Assembly: GCF_018131105.1 (NCBI RefSeq)
Contig: NZ_JAFCJI010000001.1
Coordinates: 2,294,001-2,358,000, forward strand
From: Bradyrhizobium manausense
Lineage (GTDB): Bacteria > Pseudomonadota > Alphaproteobacteria > Rhizobiales > Xanthobacteraceae
DNA: 64,000 nt
Direction of reading: 5' to 3'
Shown in pieces: positions 8,119 to 16,222 of the stretch. Under the pieces are notes generated by a model, which saw only the letters and a program-made list of their open reading frames with translations, was not told the origin of the DNA and made no database searches. The translations under genes and the position numbers were made by a program. Position 1 is the first letter of the stretch, and every line of letters begins with the position of its first letter.

Positions 8119-8361
8119 CGCAGCGAGACTCCCGATTACTCCGCATCGCTCCGCCCTTCGATCCTTGGCGGCCAGTCGCAATGACGTGGTTGTGAACCTA
8201 CGCGCCCCACGACTGGGTCGTTTTGCCGCCATACCCGGCACATTTCCGCGCCGGCCATTTACCGGAAATTTACCCCTGCTCCTGAGCCGCGGTATCATTT
8301 GCTTAGAATTTGATCGCTACCGTGGAATTACGGAAACAATCCGAAACACAATCTGGCACCC

Positions 8362-8988
8362 ATGTCCGTCGCAGAATTCCTCAGGCAGCGAGCAGTGGAA
8401 GTGAGCGTGAGCGGCAACTATTCGCTGCATCGCTGGTACGATTGCGAGGGTAAACTGCGAAACTTCGCCTGCCGTACCAAGCGCGTCTCGCCGTTCCGCA
8501 TGATCGTGGACGTGCCGGTCGTCGGCAAGATCGGCGAGCGCGTGACCTCTTACTTCCAGGATTTCGGCGAATTCCAATGCACGATCAGCGCGACGCTGAA
8601 GTCGGGCTTTCTGATGGAGCTCGACATGACGCGGGCACGTCGCGCCTGGATGTCGGAAAAGCTGACCTGGCTCGAAAAGAAGCAGAAGGACGACAGCATC
8701 CTGGAGCTGCGGCGCGACGCGCGCTTCGTTCCGCAGTCCTCGCACACGGCCCTGACGCTTGCCGACGGCAGCACTCATTCCTGCTTCATCATCGACGTCT
8801 CCACGGCCGGCGTCGCGATCTCCTGCGAGTACGATCCGCCGGTCGGAACTCCGCTCGCAATCGGCGCCTGTGTCGGGCGCGTCATTCGCAAGTTCCAGAA
8901 CGGCTTTGCGGTGCAGTTCGCCGAGAAGCAGCAGCAGGACGACCTCGTCCGCCTGATCGTACGCCAATCGGTGCCGCAGCCTGTCTGA
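8362..8988 (+). CDS. Tandem PilZ-domain protein (208 aa)
   Basis: Residues about 10-110 form a divergent PilZ-like or YcgR-N-like domain and about 118-205 a second PilZ domain. The second carries 'RRDARF' (RxxxR-type) and 'IIDVSTAGVAISCEY' (DxSxxG), the two c-di-GMP-binding elements, followed by 'GRVIRKFQNGFAVQFAE'. It is probably a cytoplasmic c-di-GMP effector affecting motility or polysaccharide. No flagellar or cellulose genes are nearby, so the output is unknown. The start at 8362 gives a full N-domain. Confidence 0.85.
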   Translation: MSVAEFLRQRAVEVSVSGNYSLHRWYDCEGKLRNFACRTKRVSPFRMIVDVPVVGKIGERVTSYFQDFGEFQCTISATLKSGFLMELDMTRARRAWMSEKLTWLEKKQKDDSILELRRDARFVPQSSHTALTLADGSTHSCFIIDVSTAGVAISCEYDPPVGTPLAIGACVGRVIRKFQNGFAVQFAEKQQQDDLVRLIVRQSVPQPV

Positions 8989-9104
8989 AGCCGGCCAGAT
9001 CAATCCGCATCGCTGCCCTATCACGGCCCCATTGCGGGATCAGCTTCTGGCAGGTCGAAGCCTTGGGCCGGACGTCAATGGCGGACTTGCGATCGGGGGA
9101 CCGG

Positions 9105-9347
9105 ATGGCAGTCAACAAGATTACCTGGGACAGGGTCGGCCGGGTCAGTGAGCCCGGACGCTACATGTATACGTTCGGCTGGCTCACCATCACGGCCGGC
9201 GACCTCGATATCTGGAAGCAATATCCGCAGGCCGCATTCACGCTGCTCGCGCACCATTCCGAGCCCGACGAGACCATCGGCGAAGAATTCAGTCTCGGCG
9301 CTTTCGACATCGCTCCCAACACCCCGCCGCCTTTCACCACTCACTGA
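9105..9347 (+). CDS. Hypothetical 80-aa protein
   Basis: MAVNKITWDRVGRVSEPGRYMYTFGWLTITAGDLDIW... is a compact soluble protein rich in aromatic residues, with an acidic C-terminal half. GGGGGA lies about 6 nt before the ATG at 9105; an in-frame ATG at 9078 is weaker. I recall similar short conserved proteins from Bradyrhizobium genomes but know no function. Confidence 0.65.
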   Translation: MAVNKITWDRVGRVSEPGRYMYTFGWLTITAGDLDIWKQYPQAAFTLLAHHSEPDETIGEEFSLGAFDIAPNTPPPFTTH

Positions 9348-9421
9348 GGACGGCAAGCGGGAACGCTCATGGCCCGGCGGGGCAACGTCACGGCGCGCCA
9401 GCCAAGCCCATTCAGGAACAC

Positions 9422-9604
9422 ATGGCATGGGCGTTGCTTATTCAACGCATGACCCAGATTCCTCCTGCCGACCAGGCCTTCCTGTTGCTGCTCATCGTCT
9501 CCTGCCTTGGCACGTGCCTCATACGCGCGCTTTGGGAGCTCGAGCAGATGCGAGGCCGCCGGATTGCGTCACGCGCCCGCGGGCGCCAAACCAAGCCTGA
9601 CTAG
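9422..9604 (+). CDS. Hypothetical small membrane protein (60 aa)
   Basis: A single hydrophobic helix (residues about 17-35, FLLLLIVSCLGTCLI) is followed by a basic tail (RGRRIASRARGRQTK), which predicts an N-out/C-in single-pass protein. The gene follows the 80-aa gene by 74 nt on the same strand. There is no recognised family and only weak ribosome-site evidence. Confidence 0.4.
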   Translation: MAWALLIQRMTQIPPADQAFLLLLIVSCLGTCLIRALWELEQMRGRRIASRARGRQTKPD

Positions 9605-9930
9605 GCCAAGCAGCTGGCCGCGCGTCGTCCAAACGAGGTTCATCCTGCCTCTGGACTCGCCGCGGGCGTACGTGCATCGTGAATCGAAGAAACCTGCACA
9701 TTGCCTTGATCCGACTTATCAATCGCAATCCGGTGACGCCCGCGAACCCGTTACCGTCGCCGATGACGGGGTGGTTCTGTCATGCAATTGATTGCGCTCA
9801 TGTTCTACACCTTGCGGTCCTGATGAACGCCATCTGTCGCGCCTGTTAAGCAACGCGACAGCAAACGAATGACAGATGGTCGCATCGGGAGACGTGGATA
9901 AGCGGACCGAGGGAACCTATTTTCGCGCCG
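9605..9930. other. Intergenic region with a nested inverted repeat
   Basis: No supported gene is seen. The notable structure is at 9830-9879: outer arms CCATCTGTC/GACAGATGG (9830-9838 and 9871-9879) enclosing inner arms CTGTCGCG/CGCGACAG (9834-9841 and 9854-9861). The two arm pairs overlap and are mutually exclusive, about 50 nt before the PrsW-like gene. Confidence 0.6.
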
Positions 9931-10971
9931 ATGTACCTGATTGAATCGCTCCCCACCGTCATCGGAACGGCCGCCATCGCCCCGGCGCTGCTGATGCTCT
10001 GGCTTGTCATTGCCGCCGAAGAACGCCCCGGACCGCCGGCCCAGGTCTGGACCGCCTTCCTGTTAGGAGCGGCCAGTATCTCGCTGCTGGGTCTCGCCCG
10101 GGCCCCGTTCGCCAAAATGGTTGCGGCGCCCGACAATCCCTGGGCGGCGCTCGTCATGCATTCGGTCTTCGGCGTCGCGCTGCCCGAGGAGGCTGTGAAG
10201 GTGATCGCGATCGTGCTGGTGTCCTCGACCAAGCGGCGAACCTTCGCCAACCCGATGGACACCGTGGTCTATGGCGCGGCCGTTGGCCTCGGCTTCGCGG
10301 CCTACGAAAACCTCGCTTATCTGGTTCAGCATGCCGAGATGTGGCGGTCGCTGGCGGCCCTTCGCAGCGTCCTGACCGTGCCATTCCACGGCGCGCTCGG
10401 CATCATCGCCGGCGCCTATTTGACGCTCGCGCGTGCCGGTACGGCGCTCGGCGCGAACCGCCATCATCGCGACTGGGCCCGCCTCTCCAGCCGCCTGCTG
10501 ATCTTCGCCGGCCCGCTGGCGCTGCATTCGGCCTTCGACTTTCCGCTGCTCACGCTCCAGCGCATGCCGGACCTCGATCCCAACTTGCGAATGTGGCTGG
10601 GCGGCGCGAGCCTGCTGATCGGCTTCAGCTCGATCGCCTTCGCCATTCGCCTGGTCCGCCGCGTCGCGCGCCATCACGTGCCCCGCACCGACATCGCGCG
10701 GGAACGGCTGAGCCAGTTGCGGCGGATGTGGGCGCTGCTGCTCGCCGGAGGCGGTGTCGGCTTCCTTGGTCTCGCCTTCGTGCTGACCTCGATCCACCAT
10801 TGGCTCGTCAACCCCGAGCGCAATCTGACGCTGGCATTGATCCCCATCGGCTTCGTCTCGATCCTGCTCGGCCTTGCGCTCCTGATCGTCACGACCGCGA
10901 TCTACATTCTCGGCCGCAATCGCATCCGCACCAGCGGCGAGGGTTTTTCGTCAGCGCACGGCGGCGGTTGA
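9931..10971 (+). CDS. PrsW-family intramembrane metalloprotease
   Basis: This integral membrane protein of 346 aa has about eight or nine helices. The family's catalytic signature is present: Glu86-Glu87 in 'LPEEAVKV', Glu126 in 'GFAAYENLAY', His153 in 'PFHGALG' and His199 in 'LHSAFDF'. In Bacillus, PrsW cleaves the anti-sigma factor RsiW at site 1. Here no sigma/anti-sigma pair is adjacent, so the substrate is unknown. The C-terminal third holds extra helices beyond the protease core. Confidence 0.88.
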   Translation: MYLIESLPTVIGTAAIAPALLMLWLVIAAEERPGPPAQVWTAFLLGAASISLLGLARAPFAKMVAAPDNPWAALVMHSVFGVALPEEAVKVIAIVLVSSTKRRTFANPMDTVVYGAAVGLGFAAYENLAYLVQHAEMWRSLAALRSVLTVPFHGALGIIAGAYLTLARAGTALGANRHHRDWARLSSRLLIFAGPLALHSAFDFPLLTLQRMPDLDPNLRMWLGGASLLIGFSSIAFAIRLVRRVARHHVPRTDIARERLSQLRRMWALLLAGGGVGFLGLAFVLTSIHHWLVNPERNLTLALIPIGFVSILLGLALLIVTTAIYILGRNRIRTSGEGFSSAHGGG

Positions 10972-11040
10972 CCCGCGGGATGGCAAGCGTGGTGTGTGCG
11001 TATTAGATTGTGTGCACATCTATCGATCCGGAGCTTGCCG

Positions 11041-11619
11041 ATGACATCGCCTGAGGATTTTTCACGGCTGCAATCCGCGATGAGCCGGGCGGTGAAGGCG
11101 CATTGGAAAGCGTTTCTGTTCGAAGGCATCTTGCTCACCATCCTCGGCATTGCCGCGCTGATCCTGCCGCCGCTCGCAAGCCTGGCCATCACGATCTTCC
11201 TCGGCTGGATGTTCATGGTCAGCGGGGTCGGCGGATTGATCGCGACCTATTGGGCGCGCGCCACGCCGGGCTTCTGGTGGTCGTTGATCTCGGCGGCGCT
11301 GGCCGTACTTGCCGGCATGCTGCTGCTGGCCCGCCCGATGCAGGCCGTGCTGACGTTGACCATCGTGCTCGGCGCCTACTTCCTCGCTGAGGGCGTCACC
11401 ACCATCATGTACGCGCTGGAGCATCGCCGCGAGCTGAGCGGCCGCTGGTCGTGGCTGCTGATCTCGGGTTTCGTCGACATTGCGATCGCGTTCATGGTGA
11501 TCACGGGACTGCCGAGCACGGCGGAATGGGCCATTGGGGTGCTGGTCGGCATCAACCTGCTGTTCGGCGGCGCGACCCTGATCGGCATGGCGCTGGCGGC
11601 GCGCAAAAGCAACAGTTGA
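11041..11619 (+). CDS. HdeD-family (DUF308) membrane protein
   Basis: This protein of 192 aa has six hydrophobic helices arranged as repeated pairs ('GILLTILGIAALILPPLASLAI', 'LISAALAVLAGMLLLARP', 'LLISGFVDIAIAFMVI'). The architecture matches the HdeD acid-resistance family, whose biochemical role is unclear. I chose the ATG at 11041, which has GGAG 8 nt upstream, over an earlier in-frame start at 10996. It is followed by the aroG leader region, and nothing suggests a functional link. Confidence 0.85.
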   Translation: MTSPEDFSRLQSAMSRAVKAHWKAFLFEGILLTILGIAALILPPLASLAITIFLGWMFMVSGVGGLIATYWARATPGFWWSLISAALAVLAGMLLLARPMQAVLTLTIVLGAYFLAEGVTTIMYALEHRRELSGRWSWLLISGFVDIAIAFMVITGLPSTAEWAIGVLVGINLLFGGATLIGMALAARKSNS

Positions 11620-11652
11620 GGCGCCTCGAAGCCCCGCCTTCCCAATTGGGGG

Positions 11653-11681
11653 GTGACAAGGCGCCAGTGGCACGCTATATG
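11653..11681 (+). promoter_or_regulatory. Candidate promoter of the aroG leader transcript
   Basis: GTGACA (11653-11658) and TATATG (11676-11681) are 17 nt apart, close to a housekeeping -35/-10 pair. The predicted start falls at about 11688-11689, on the A of the leader-peptide ATG. No ribosome binding site precedes that ATG, consistent with a leaderless mRNA. Confidence 0.5.
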
Positions 11682-11688
11682 GCGATCC

Positions 11689-11769
11689 ATGATCACCGTC
11701 GCCACCAGCTATTTTTGGTACTTTAGCTACGACAGCTTGCTGGCGGCAGGAGGATCGCGCTCAATCTAG
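11689..11769 (+). CDS. Aromatic-rich leader peptide of aroG (26 aa)
   Basis: The frame reads MITVATSYFWYFSYDSLLAA followed by GGSRSI and TAG. Six of residues 8-14 are aromatic (Tyr-Phe-Trp-Tyr-Phe-Ser-Tyr), all three end products of the pathway started by the enzyme downstream. This is the hallmark of a transcription-attenuation leader: ribosome stalling at these codons senses charged tRNA-Tyr, tRNA-Phe and tRNA-Trp. The ATG lacks a Shine-Dalgarno sequence and lies at the predicted transcript start, as reported for rhizobial trpL. The terminator hairpin starts 23 nt after the stop. Confidence 0.88.
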   Translation: MITVATSYFWYFSYDSLLAAGGSRSI

Positions 11770-11820
11770 AATATTGAAGCAAACGTCCGAACAGCCGCCA
11801 GACCTGGCGGCTTTTTTATT
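11701..11820 (+). promoter_or_regulatory. aroG attenuator (alternative RNA hairpins)
   Basis: Four segments can pair in the classical way. Segment 1 GCCACCAGC (11701-11709) lies just before the aromatic codons and pairs with segment 2 GCTGGCGGC (11739-11747) with one mismatch. Segment 2 pairs perfectly (CTGGCGGC/GCCGCCAG) with segment 3 (11794-11801). Segment 3 pairs with segment 4 CTGGCGGC (11804-11811), giving the terminator. Stalling at the control codons would cover segment 1 and favour 2:3 (read-through); completing the peptide would cover segment 2 and favour 3:4 (termination). Confidence 0.85.
11793..11817 (+). terminator. Rho-independent terminator of the attenuator
   Basis: AGCCGCCA (11793-11800), loop GACC, TGGCGGCT (11805-11812), then a run of six T. 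The 8-bp GC-rich stem and U tract form a textbook intrinsic terminator placed 37 nt before the aroG start codon. Confidence 0.9.
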
Positions 11821-11853
11821 GGCCGGCAGGTTCTCAACAGACAGGAGCCCGCC

Positions 11854-12939
11854 GTGCTGAGCACGACTGACGATCTTCGTATCCGCGAACTGAAAGAGCT
11901 GAGCACGCCCGAGGAGGTGATGCGGGAAGTCCCGCGCACCCTCACGGCTACCCGCGTGGTGATGGCGGCGCGCAACGCCATCCACGCCATCCTCAATGGC
12001 CAGGACGACCGGCTCCTGGTTGTCGTCGGCCCCTGCTCGGTGCACGATCCCAGGGCCGCGCTCGAATATGCAGAACGGCTTGCGGCCTTGCGCGAAGAAC
12101 TCGCCGACCAGCTCGAGATCGTGATGCGGGTCTATTTCGAGAAGCCGCGCACCACGGTCGGCTGGAAGGGCCTGATCAACGATCCCGATCTCGACGGCAG
12201 CTTCGACATCAACAAGGGCTTGCGGCTGGCGCGCAACGTGCTGTCGGCGATCAACAACCTCGGTCTGCCCGCCGGCGCCGAATTCCTCGACATGACGACG
12301 CCGCAATACATCGCCGACCTCGTGTCGTGGGCGGCGATCGGCGCGCGCACGACCGAGAGCCAGATCCATCGCGAGCTGGCCTCGGGGCTGTCATGCCCGG
12401 TCGGGTTCAAGAACGGCACCGACGGCAATGTCCGCATTGCGGCCGATGCGGTGAAGTCGGCTTCGCATCCGCATCATTTCATGGCGGTGACCAAGCTCGG
12501 CCGTTCGGCGATCGCCTCGACCGCGGGCAATGAAGACTGCCACATCATCCTGCGCGGCGGCAGCAAGCCGAACTACGATGCGGCAAGCGTCGCGTCGGCT
12601 TGCAACGATCTGGCGAAATCCGGTGTCGCGCCGCTGGTGATGGTGGATGCGAGCCACGCCAATTCGAGCAAGAAGCCGGACAACCAGCCTCTGGTCACGG
12701 CCGACATCGCCGGCCAGATCTCGGGCGGCGAGAACCGCATCATGGGCGTGATGATCGAGAGCAATCTCGTCGCGGGTCGTCAGGACGTGGTGCCCGGCAA
12801 GCCGCTGACTTACGGCCAGAGCATCACGGACGGATGCATAGATTGGGCGACCACGGCCACCGTGCTGGAGCAGCTCGCTGATGCGGTCGAGATCCGCCGC
12901 AACGCCGCGCGCGCCGGACTGCACGAGCGCTCCGCGTAG
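11854..12939 (+). CDS. aroG: 3-deoxy-7-phosphoheptulonate (DAHP) synthase, class I (AroG/F/H type)
   Basis: It catalyses the first step of the shikimate pathway, joining phosphoenolpyruvate and erythrose 4-phosphate. The 361-aa length fits the E. coli AroG/F/H type. Visible motifs are 'VVVGPCSVHDP' (with the metal-binding Cys), 'VYFEKPRTTVGWKGL', 'AGAEFLDMTTPQY', 'GFKNGTDGN' with the PEP-binding Lys, and 'MVDASHANSSKKP' with the metal-binding His/Asp set. The start is GTG at 11854, with ACAGGAG 5-10 nt upstream. Expression should be set by the attenuator directly upstream. Feedback specificity (Phe, Tyr or Trp) cannot be read with confidence. Confidence 0.96.
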   Translation: MLSTTDDLRIRELKELSTPEEVMREVPRTLTATRVVMAARNAIHAILNGQDDRLLVVVGPCSVHDPRAALEYAERLAALREELADQLEIVMRVYFEKPRTTVGWKGLINDPDLDGSFDINKGLRLARNVLSAINNLGLPAGAEFLDMTTPQYIADLVSWAAIGARTTESQIHRELASGLSCPVGFKNGTDGNVRIAADAVKSASHPHHFMAVTKLGRSAIASTAGNEDCHIILRGGSKPNYDAASVASACNDLAKSGVAPLVMVDASHANSSKKPDNQPLVTADIAGQISGGENRIMGVMIESNLVAGRQDVVPGKPLTYGQSITDGCIDWATTATVLEQLADAVEIRRNAARAGLHERSA

Positions 12940-13002
12940 TCAGGGCCAAAGGCGGGCGGGGCGATGCTGTTCGCGCCCTGCCCGTCACTTCGCAGGTGCG
13001 GT

Positions 13003-13257
13003 CTAACAGCCGCGGCAGATGCTCTTGATCTTCTTGTCGAGCAGAGCGTCTTCCTTGTTCACGGGATTGTTCGGATCGTTCAAGCTCTTCTCGCTCGGCA
13101 CGTCGCCGGCACGCGGCTGGCGGTGACCGATGGGCGCCTGCGGCACCGTTCCCGACGTGGCGCCGCCCGACGTCGACGATCCTTTTGCGCCGCTCTGCGC
13201 AATCGCCGTGCCGCCCAGCAAGACCACGAGCGATGCTGCCACGATGATCTTCTTCAT
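13003..13257 (-). CDS. Small secreted hypothetical protein (84 aa)
   Basis: A signal peptide (MKKIIVAASLVVLLGGTAIAQ) precedes a Ser/Gly-rich linker and a polar segment ending 'KEDALLDKKIKSICRGC' with two cysteines near the end. GGAGGA lies 8 nt before the ATG, so the start is firm. I recognise no family. It is downstream of epmB on the same strand (44 nt gap) and converges with aroG. Confidence 0.7.
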   Translation of the reverse strand: MKKIIVAASLVVLLGGTAIAQSGAKGSSTSGGATSGTVPQAPIGHRQPRAGDVPSEKSLNDPNNPVNKEDALLDKKIKSICRGC

Positions 13258-13301
13258 GTCCGATCCTCCATTCCTCAACCCGGCGTCTCCTCCGTCACCG
13301 C

Positions 13302-14396
13302 TCAGGTTTCGGGCGGATAGAGATGAACGTCGCCGCAATAGTCCACGATACGATAGCGCGTTTCCGTCCCCGCAGCATCCGCATCTGGTGCGGTATTTTG
13401 CGCCGCCAACACATAATTCGGTCCGACCGGCGACTTGCCGGCCCCACCGGGAATGTCGATCACATATTCCGGCTGACACAGCCCCGACACCCGCCCGCGC
13501 AGCTCGCGCATCAAGTCCTGCCCATGCGCCAGCGTCGTGCGCAGATGCGCCGTGCCAGGCGCGAGATCGCCGTGATGCAGGTAATACGGCTTGATCCGGC
13601 ACTCGACGAAAGCCCGCATCAGATCCGACAGAGCGACGACATTGTCATTGACGCCGCGCAGCAGCACGGACTGGCTCACCATGGGAATCCCGGCATCGAC
13701 CAGCCGCGCACAGGCGGCTCGGGCCGTGTCCGTCAGCTCGCGCGCATGGTTGGCATGCAGAGCGACCCACGTGGTTGCGCCTTCAACCTTCAGCGCAGCG
13801 ACCATGTCGTCGCTGATCCGCGCAGGATCGGCCACGGGCACACGGGTGTGAAGACGGATAATCCTGACGTGATCGATCGCGGCGAGGTCGGCCATGATCT
13901 CGCTCATTCGCCTCGGCGACAGCATCAAGGGATCGCCGCCGGTCAGGATCACCTCCCAGATCTCGCTGCGCGAGCGGATGTAATCGATCGCGGCGCGGTA
14001 GGCGGCCTCCGAGAGTGCGTTCTCCTTGCCTGGTCCGACCATCTCGCGGCGGAAGCAGAAACGGCAATAGACCGCGCAGACGTGAACCAGCTTGAACAGC
14101 ACGCGATCGGGATAGCGGTGCACGATCCCCGGCACCGGTGAGTGCGGATGATCGCCGATCGGATCGACGTTCTCGCCCGGCTGCATCTCAAGCTCAGCGG
14201 CGGTCGGAACGAACTGGCGGGCGATCGGGTCGTCGGGATCGGATGTGTCGATGAGTTCGACCAACGCCGGCGTGATCGCGACCGCATAACGCGCGGCAAC
14301 GCGCTCGAGCGCCGGCAGCGCCGTGGCAGGCGCGAGGTCCGCAGCTACGAGTTCGGCTGGTTCGCGCAAAGTCCGTGCAAGGTTGCTTTTGGTCAT
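13302..14396 (-). CDS. epmB: EF-P-(R)-beta-lysylation radical SAM aminomutase EpmB
   Basis: This lysine 2,3-aminomutase-like radical SAM enzyme (364 aa) makes (R)-beta-lysine, which EpmA attaches to elongation factor P. The 4Fe-4S cluster ligands are Cys107, Cys111 and Cys114 (CAVYCRFC). A PLP-binding Lys is expected in the C-terminal region (GGAGKSP). The gene starts inside the epmA stop codon (ATGA overlap), which fixes the start and implies coupling. The divergent efp gene supports EpmB over a free-lysine aminomutase, since those are usually longer and carry extra C-terminal oligomerisation sequence. Confidence 0.92.
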   Translation of the reverse strand: MTKSNLARTLREPAELVAADLAPATALPALERVAARYAVAITPALVELIDTSDPDDPIARQFVPTAAELEMQPGENVDPIGDHPHSPVPGIVHRYPDRVLFKLVHVCAVYCRFCFRREMVGPGKENALSEAAYRAAIDYIRSRSEIWEVILTGGDPLMLSPRRMSEIMADLAAIDHVRIIRLHTRVPVADPARISDDMVAALKVEGATTWVALHANHARELTDTARAACARLVDAGIPMVSQSVLLRGVNDNVVALSDLMRAFVECRIKPYYLHHGDLAPGTAHLRTTLAHGQDLMRELRGRVSGLCQPEYVIDIPGGAGKSPVGPNYVLAAQNTAPDADAAGTETRYRIVDYCGDVHLYPPET

Positions 14397-15457
14397 CTCT
14401 CGTTCAACGTCTCTTCTGCAGGCGGTGTCCACACCACCTGATCAATCCGTGTTGCGCCGCTCGCCAGCATCACCAGCCGGTCGAACCCGAGCGCGACACC
14501 GCTCGCCTCCGGCATCGCCGCAACTGCGGCCAAAAAGTCATCGTCCAGGGGATAGGCCTCGCCATAGCGGCGCTGCTTCTCCGCCATCGACTCGGTGAAG
14601 CGCTTGCGCTGTTCATCGGCGTCGGTGAGTTCGCCAAAACCGTTGGCGAGTTCGACGCCACAGGCATAGACCTCGAACCGCTCGGCGACCCTGGGATCGC
14701 TGGCCTTCACCCGCGCCAGCGCAGCCTCTGGAGATGGGTATTCGAACAGGATGGTCAAACGCCCCTGCCCCAGATGCGGCTCGACATGCTCAACCAGGAC
14801 CTTGCTGAAGATGTCCGACCAGGTGTCGTCCTCGGCGACCCGGACCTTGCCGGCGGCGGCTTGAGCGAGCGCGGCACGGTTACCCTCATTGCCCGAGATT
14901 GTCGACAGCAGGTCGAGCCCGGCAAACCGTTCGAAGGCGCCCGCAACGGTCAGCAACTCCGGCTCGGCGAAGGGGTCGGCCATCCGGCCCCGGAAGGCAA
15001 AGGTCCCGATCCCCGTCGCCTGCGCGGCCTGGGCTATGACAACCACCGTGTCGGCCATGATGGCGTCGTAGGGGGCGCCCGCCCGGTACCATTCCAGCAT
15101 GGTGAATTCGGGCAGATGCAGGTCGCCGCGCTCGCGGTCGCGGAACACCCGGGCGAACTCGAAAATCCGCTCCTCCCCGGCCGCCAGCAGCTTCTTGCAG
15201 GCGAATTCGGGCGAAGTCCGCAAGTATCGGCTGGCCCGGCTGCCATCAGGCCGGATGATCTCGGTCCGGGGGGCGTGCAGATGGGTCTCATTGCCTGGGG
15301 AGACCTGGAGGACAGAGGTTTCGACCTCGACAAAGCCCTGCTCGGTGAAGAAGCCCCTGACAGCCCCGGTGATGGCTCCCCTGGCCTGGAGGAACGGCCG
15401 CCGGTCGAGGTGCCGCGAAGGGGTCCAGAACGGCGAAATCAGCTTGTCCCCAGCCAT
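14393..15457 (-). CDS. epmA: Elongation factor P--(R)-beta-lysine ligase EpmA (PoxA/GenX)
   Basis: It is a lysyl-tRNA synthetase paralogue lacking the anticodon-binding domain (354 aa) and ligates beta-lysine to EF-P. Class II synthetase elements are clear: motif 2 'FEFARVFRDRERGDLHLPEFTMLEW' (split by a loop) and motif 3 'GVALGFDRLVML', with 'YACGVELANGFGELTD' in the amino-acid pocket. The start at 15457 (MAGDKLISPF) leaves the usual short N-terminus; the frame continues upstream only as antisense to efp. It is divergent from efp, 162 nt away, and overlaps epmB by 4 nt. Confidence 0.94.
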   Translation of the reverse strand: MAGDKLISPFWTPSRHLDRRPFLQARGAITGAVRGFFTEQGFVEVETSVLQVSPGNETHLHAPRTEIIRPDGSRASRYLRTSPEFACKKLLAAGEERIFEFARVFRDRERGDLHLPEFTMLEWYRAGAPYDAIMADTVVVIAQAAQATGIGTFAFRGRMADPFAEPELLTVAGAFERFAGLDLLSTISGNEGNRAALAQAAAGKVRVAEDDTWSDIFSKVLVEHVEPHLGQGRLTILFEYPSPEAALARVKASDPRVAERFEVYACGVELANGFGELTDADEQRKRFTESMAEKQRRYGEAYPLDDDFLAAVAAMPEASGVALGFDRLVMLASGATRIDQVVWTPPAEETLNER

Positions 15458-15619
15458 TAACCGACTGCCCCCTGAGCCAGCAAAGTGCTGGCATCCAACG
15501 GCAAAATCAGTATGTTGCGGCCCGAAACGGGCGCCGAGGTCTGATTTGAGGCCCCAAGTCCCCCATCGAATTGACCACGTCCTGGCCTGAGCCGGGCCAA
15601 GCAAGCAGGAAATATAGCT

Positions 15620-16186
15620 TTGAGAGTCATCGCCAGTTCTATTCGCAAGGGCAACGTGATCGAGCAAGACGGCAAGCTGTATGTCGTCGTCAGCGCCGAA
15701 AACATCCATCCCGGCAAGGGCACCCCGGTCAGCCAGATCGAAATGCGCCGAATCTCGGACGGGGTAAAGATCTCCGAACGCTACAAGACCACCGATCAGG
15801 TCGAAAAGGCCACCATCGAAGAGCGCAACTACACCTTCCTGTATGAAGATGGCGACGGCTACCACTTCATGAACCCCGAGACCTACGATCAGGTCCAGGT
15901 CTCCAAGGATGTTGTCGGCGAAGCCGCCGCCTATCTTCAGCCGGAGATGATGGTCAAGCTTTCGACCCACGACGTCAACGTGGTCTCGCTGGCGCTGCCG
16001 CAGCGCGTGACGCTGGAAGTGGTCGAGACCGAGCCGGTCACCAAGGGCCAGACTGCCTCGTCGTCTTACAAGCCGGCGGTGCTTTCCAACGGCATCCGCA
16101 CCACCGTGCCGCCGCATATCGCCGTCGGCACCCGCATCGTGGTAATGACCGAAGACGGCTCCTACTCCGAGCGCGCCAAGGACTAA
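15620..16186 (+). CDS. efp: Elongation factor P
   Basis: EF-P relieves ribosomes stalled at polyproline. The three domains of the usual 188-aa protein are present: a KOW-like N-domain, two OB-fold domains, and the C-terminal '[16 protein letters not shown]'. The modified residue is Lys33 in the tip loop 'NIHPGKGTP', as expected for an EpmA/EpmB substrate. The start codon is TTG (15620), confirmed by the conserved [12 protein letters not shown] start. The modification genes are divergent just upstream, an arrangement that could allow joint control. Confidence 0.97.
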   Translation: MRVIASSIRKGNVIEQDGKLYVVVSAENIHPGKGTPVSQIEMRRISDGVKISERYKTTDQVEKATIEERNYTFLYEDGDGYHFMNPETYDQVQVSKDVVGEAAAYLQPEMMVKLSTHDVNVVSLALPQRVTLEVVETEPVTKGQTASSSYKPAVLSNGIRTTVPPHIAVGTRIVVMTEDGSYSERAKD

Positions 16187-16222
16187 GCGAGATCAGGACA
16201 GGTGCCGCCGGGGGGCGAGACA

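Noticed and set aside
9706-9722. TTGAT...ATCAA resembling a FixK/FNR box
   Set aside because: The half-sites are 7 nt apart instead of 4, which does not fit an FNR-type dimer.
12949-12985. Imperfect GC-rich hairpin between the convergent aroG and 84-aa-protein genes
   Set aside because: The arms pair only with mismatches and no T run follows on either strand, so I did not call a terminator.
14375-15460. A 361-codon plus-strand frame opposite epmA
   Set aside because: It mirrors epmA, whose class II synthetase motifs and 4-bp overlap with epmB leave no doubt about the coding strand.
15458-16117. N-terminal extension of the epmA frame to 574 codons
   Set aside because: The extension is antisense to efp and carries no domain; MAGDKLISPF at 15457 matches the usual EpmA start.
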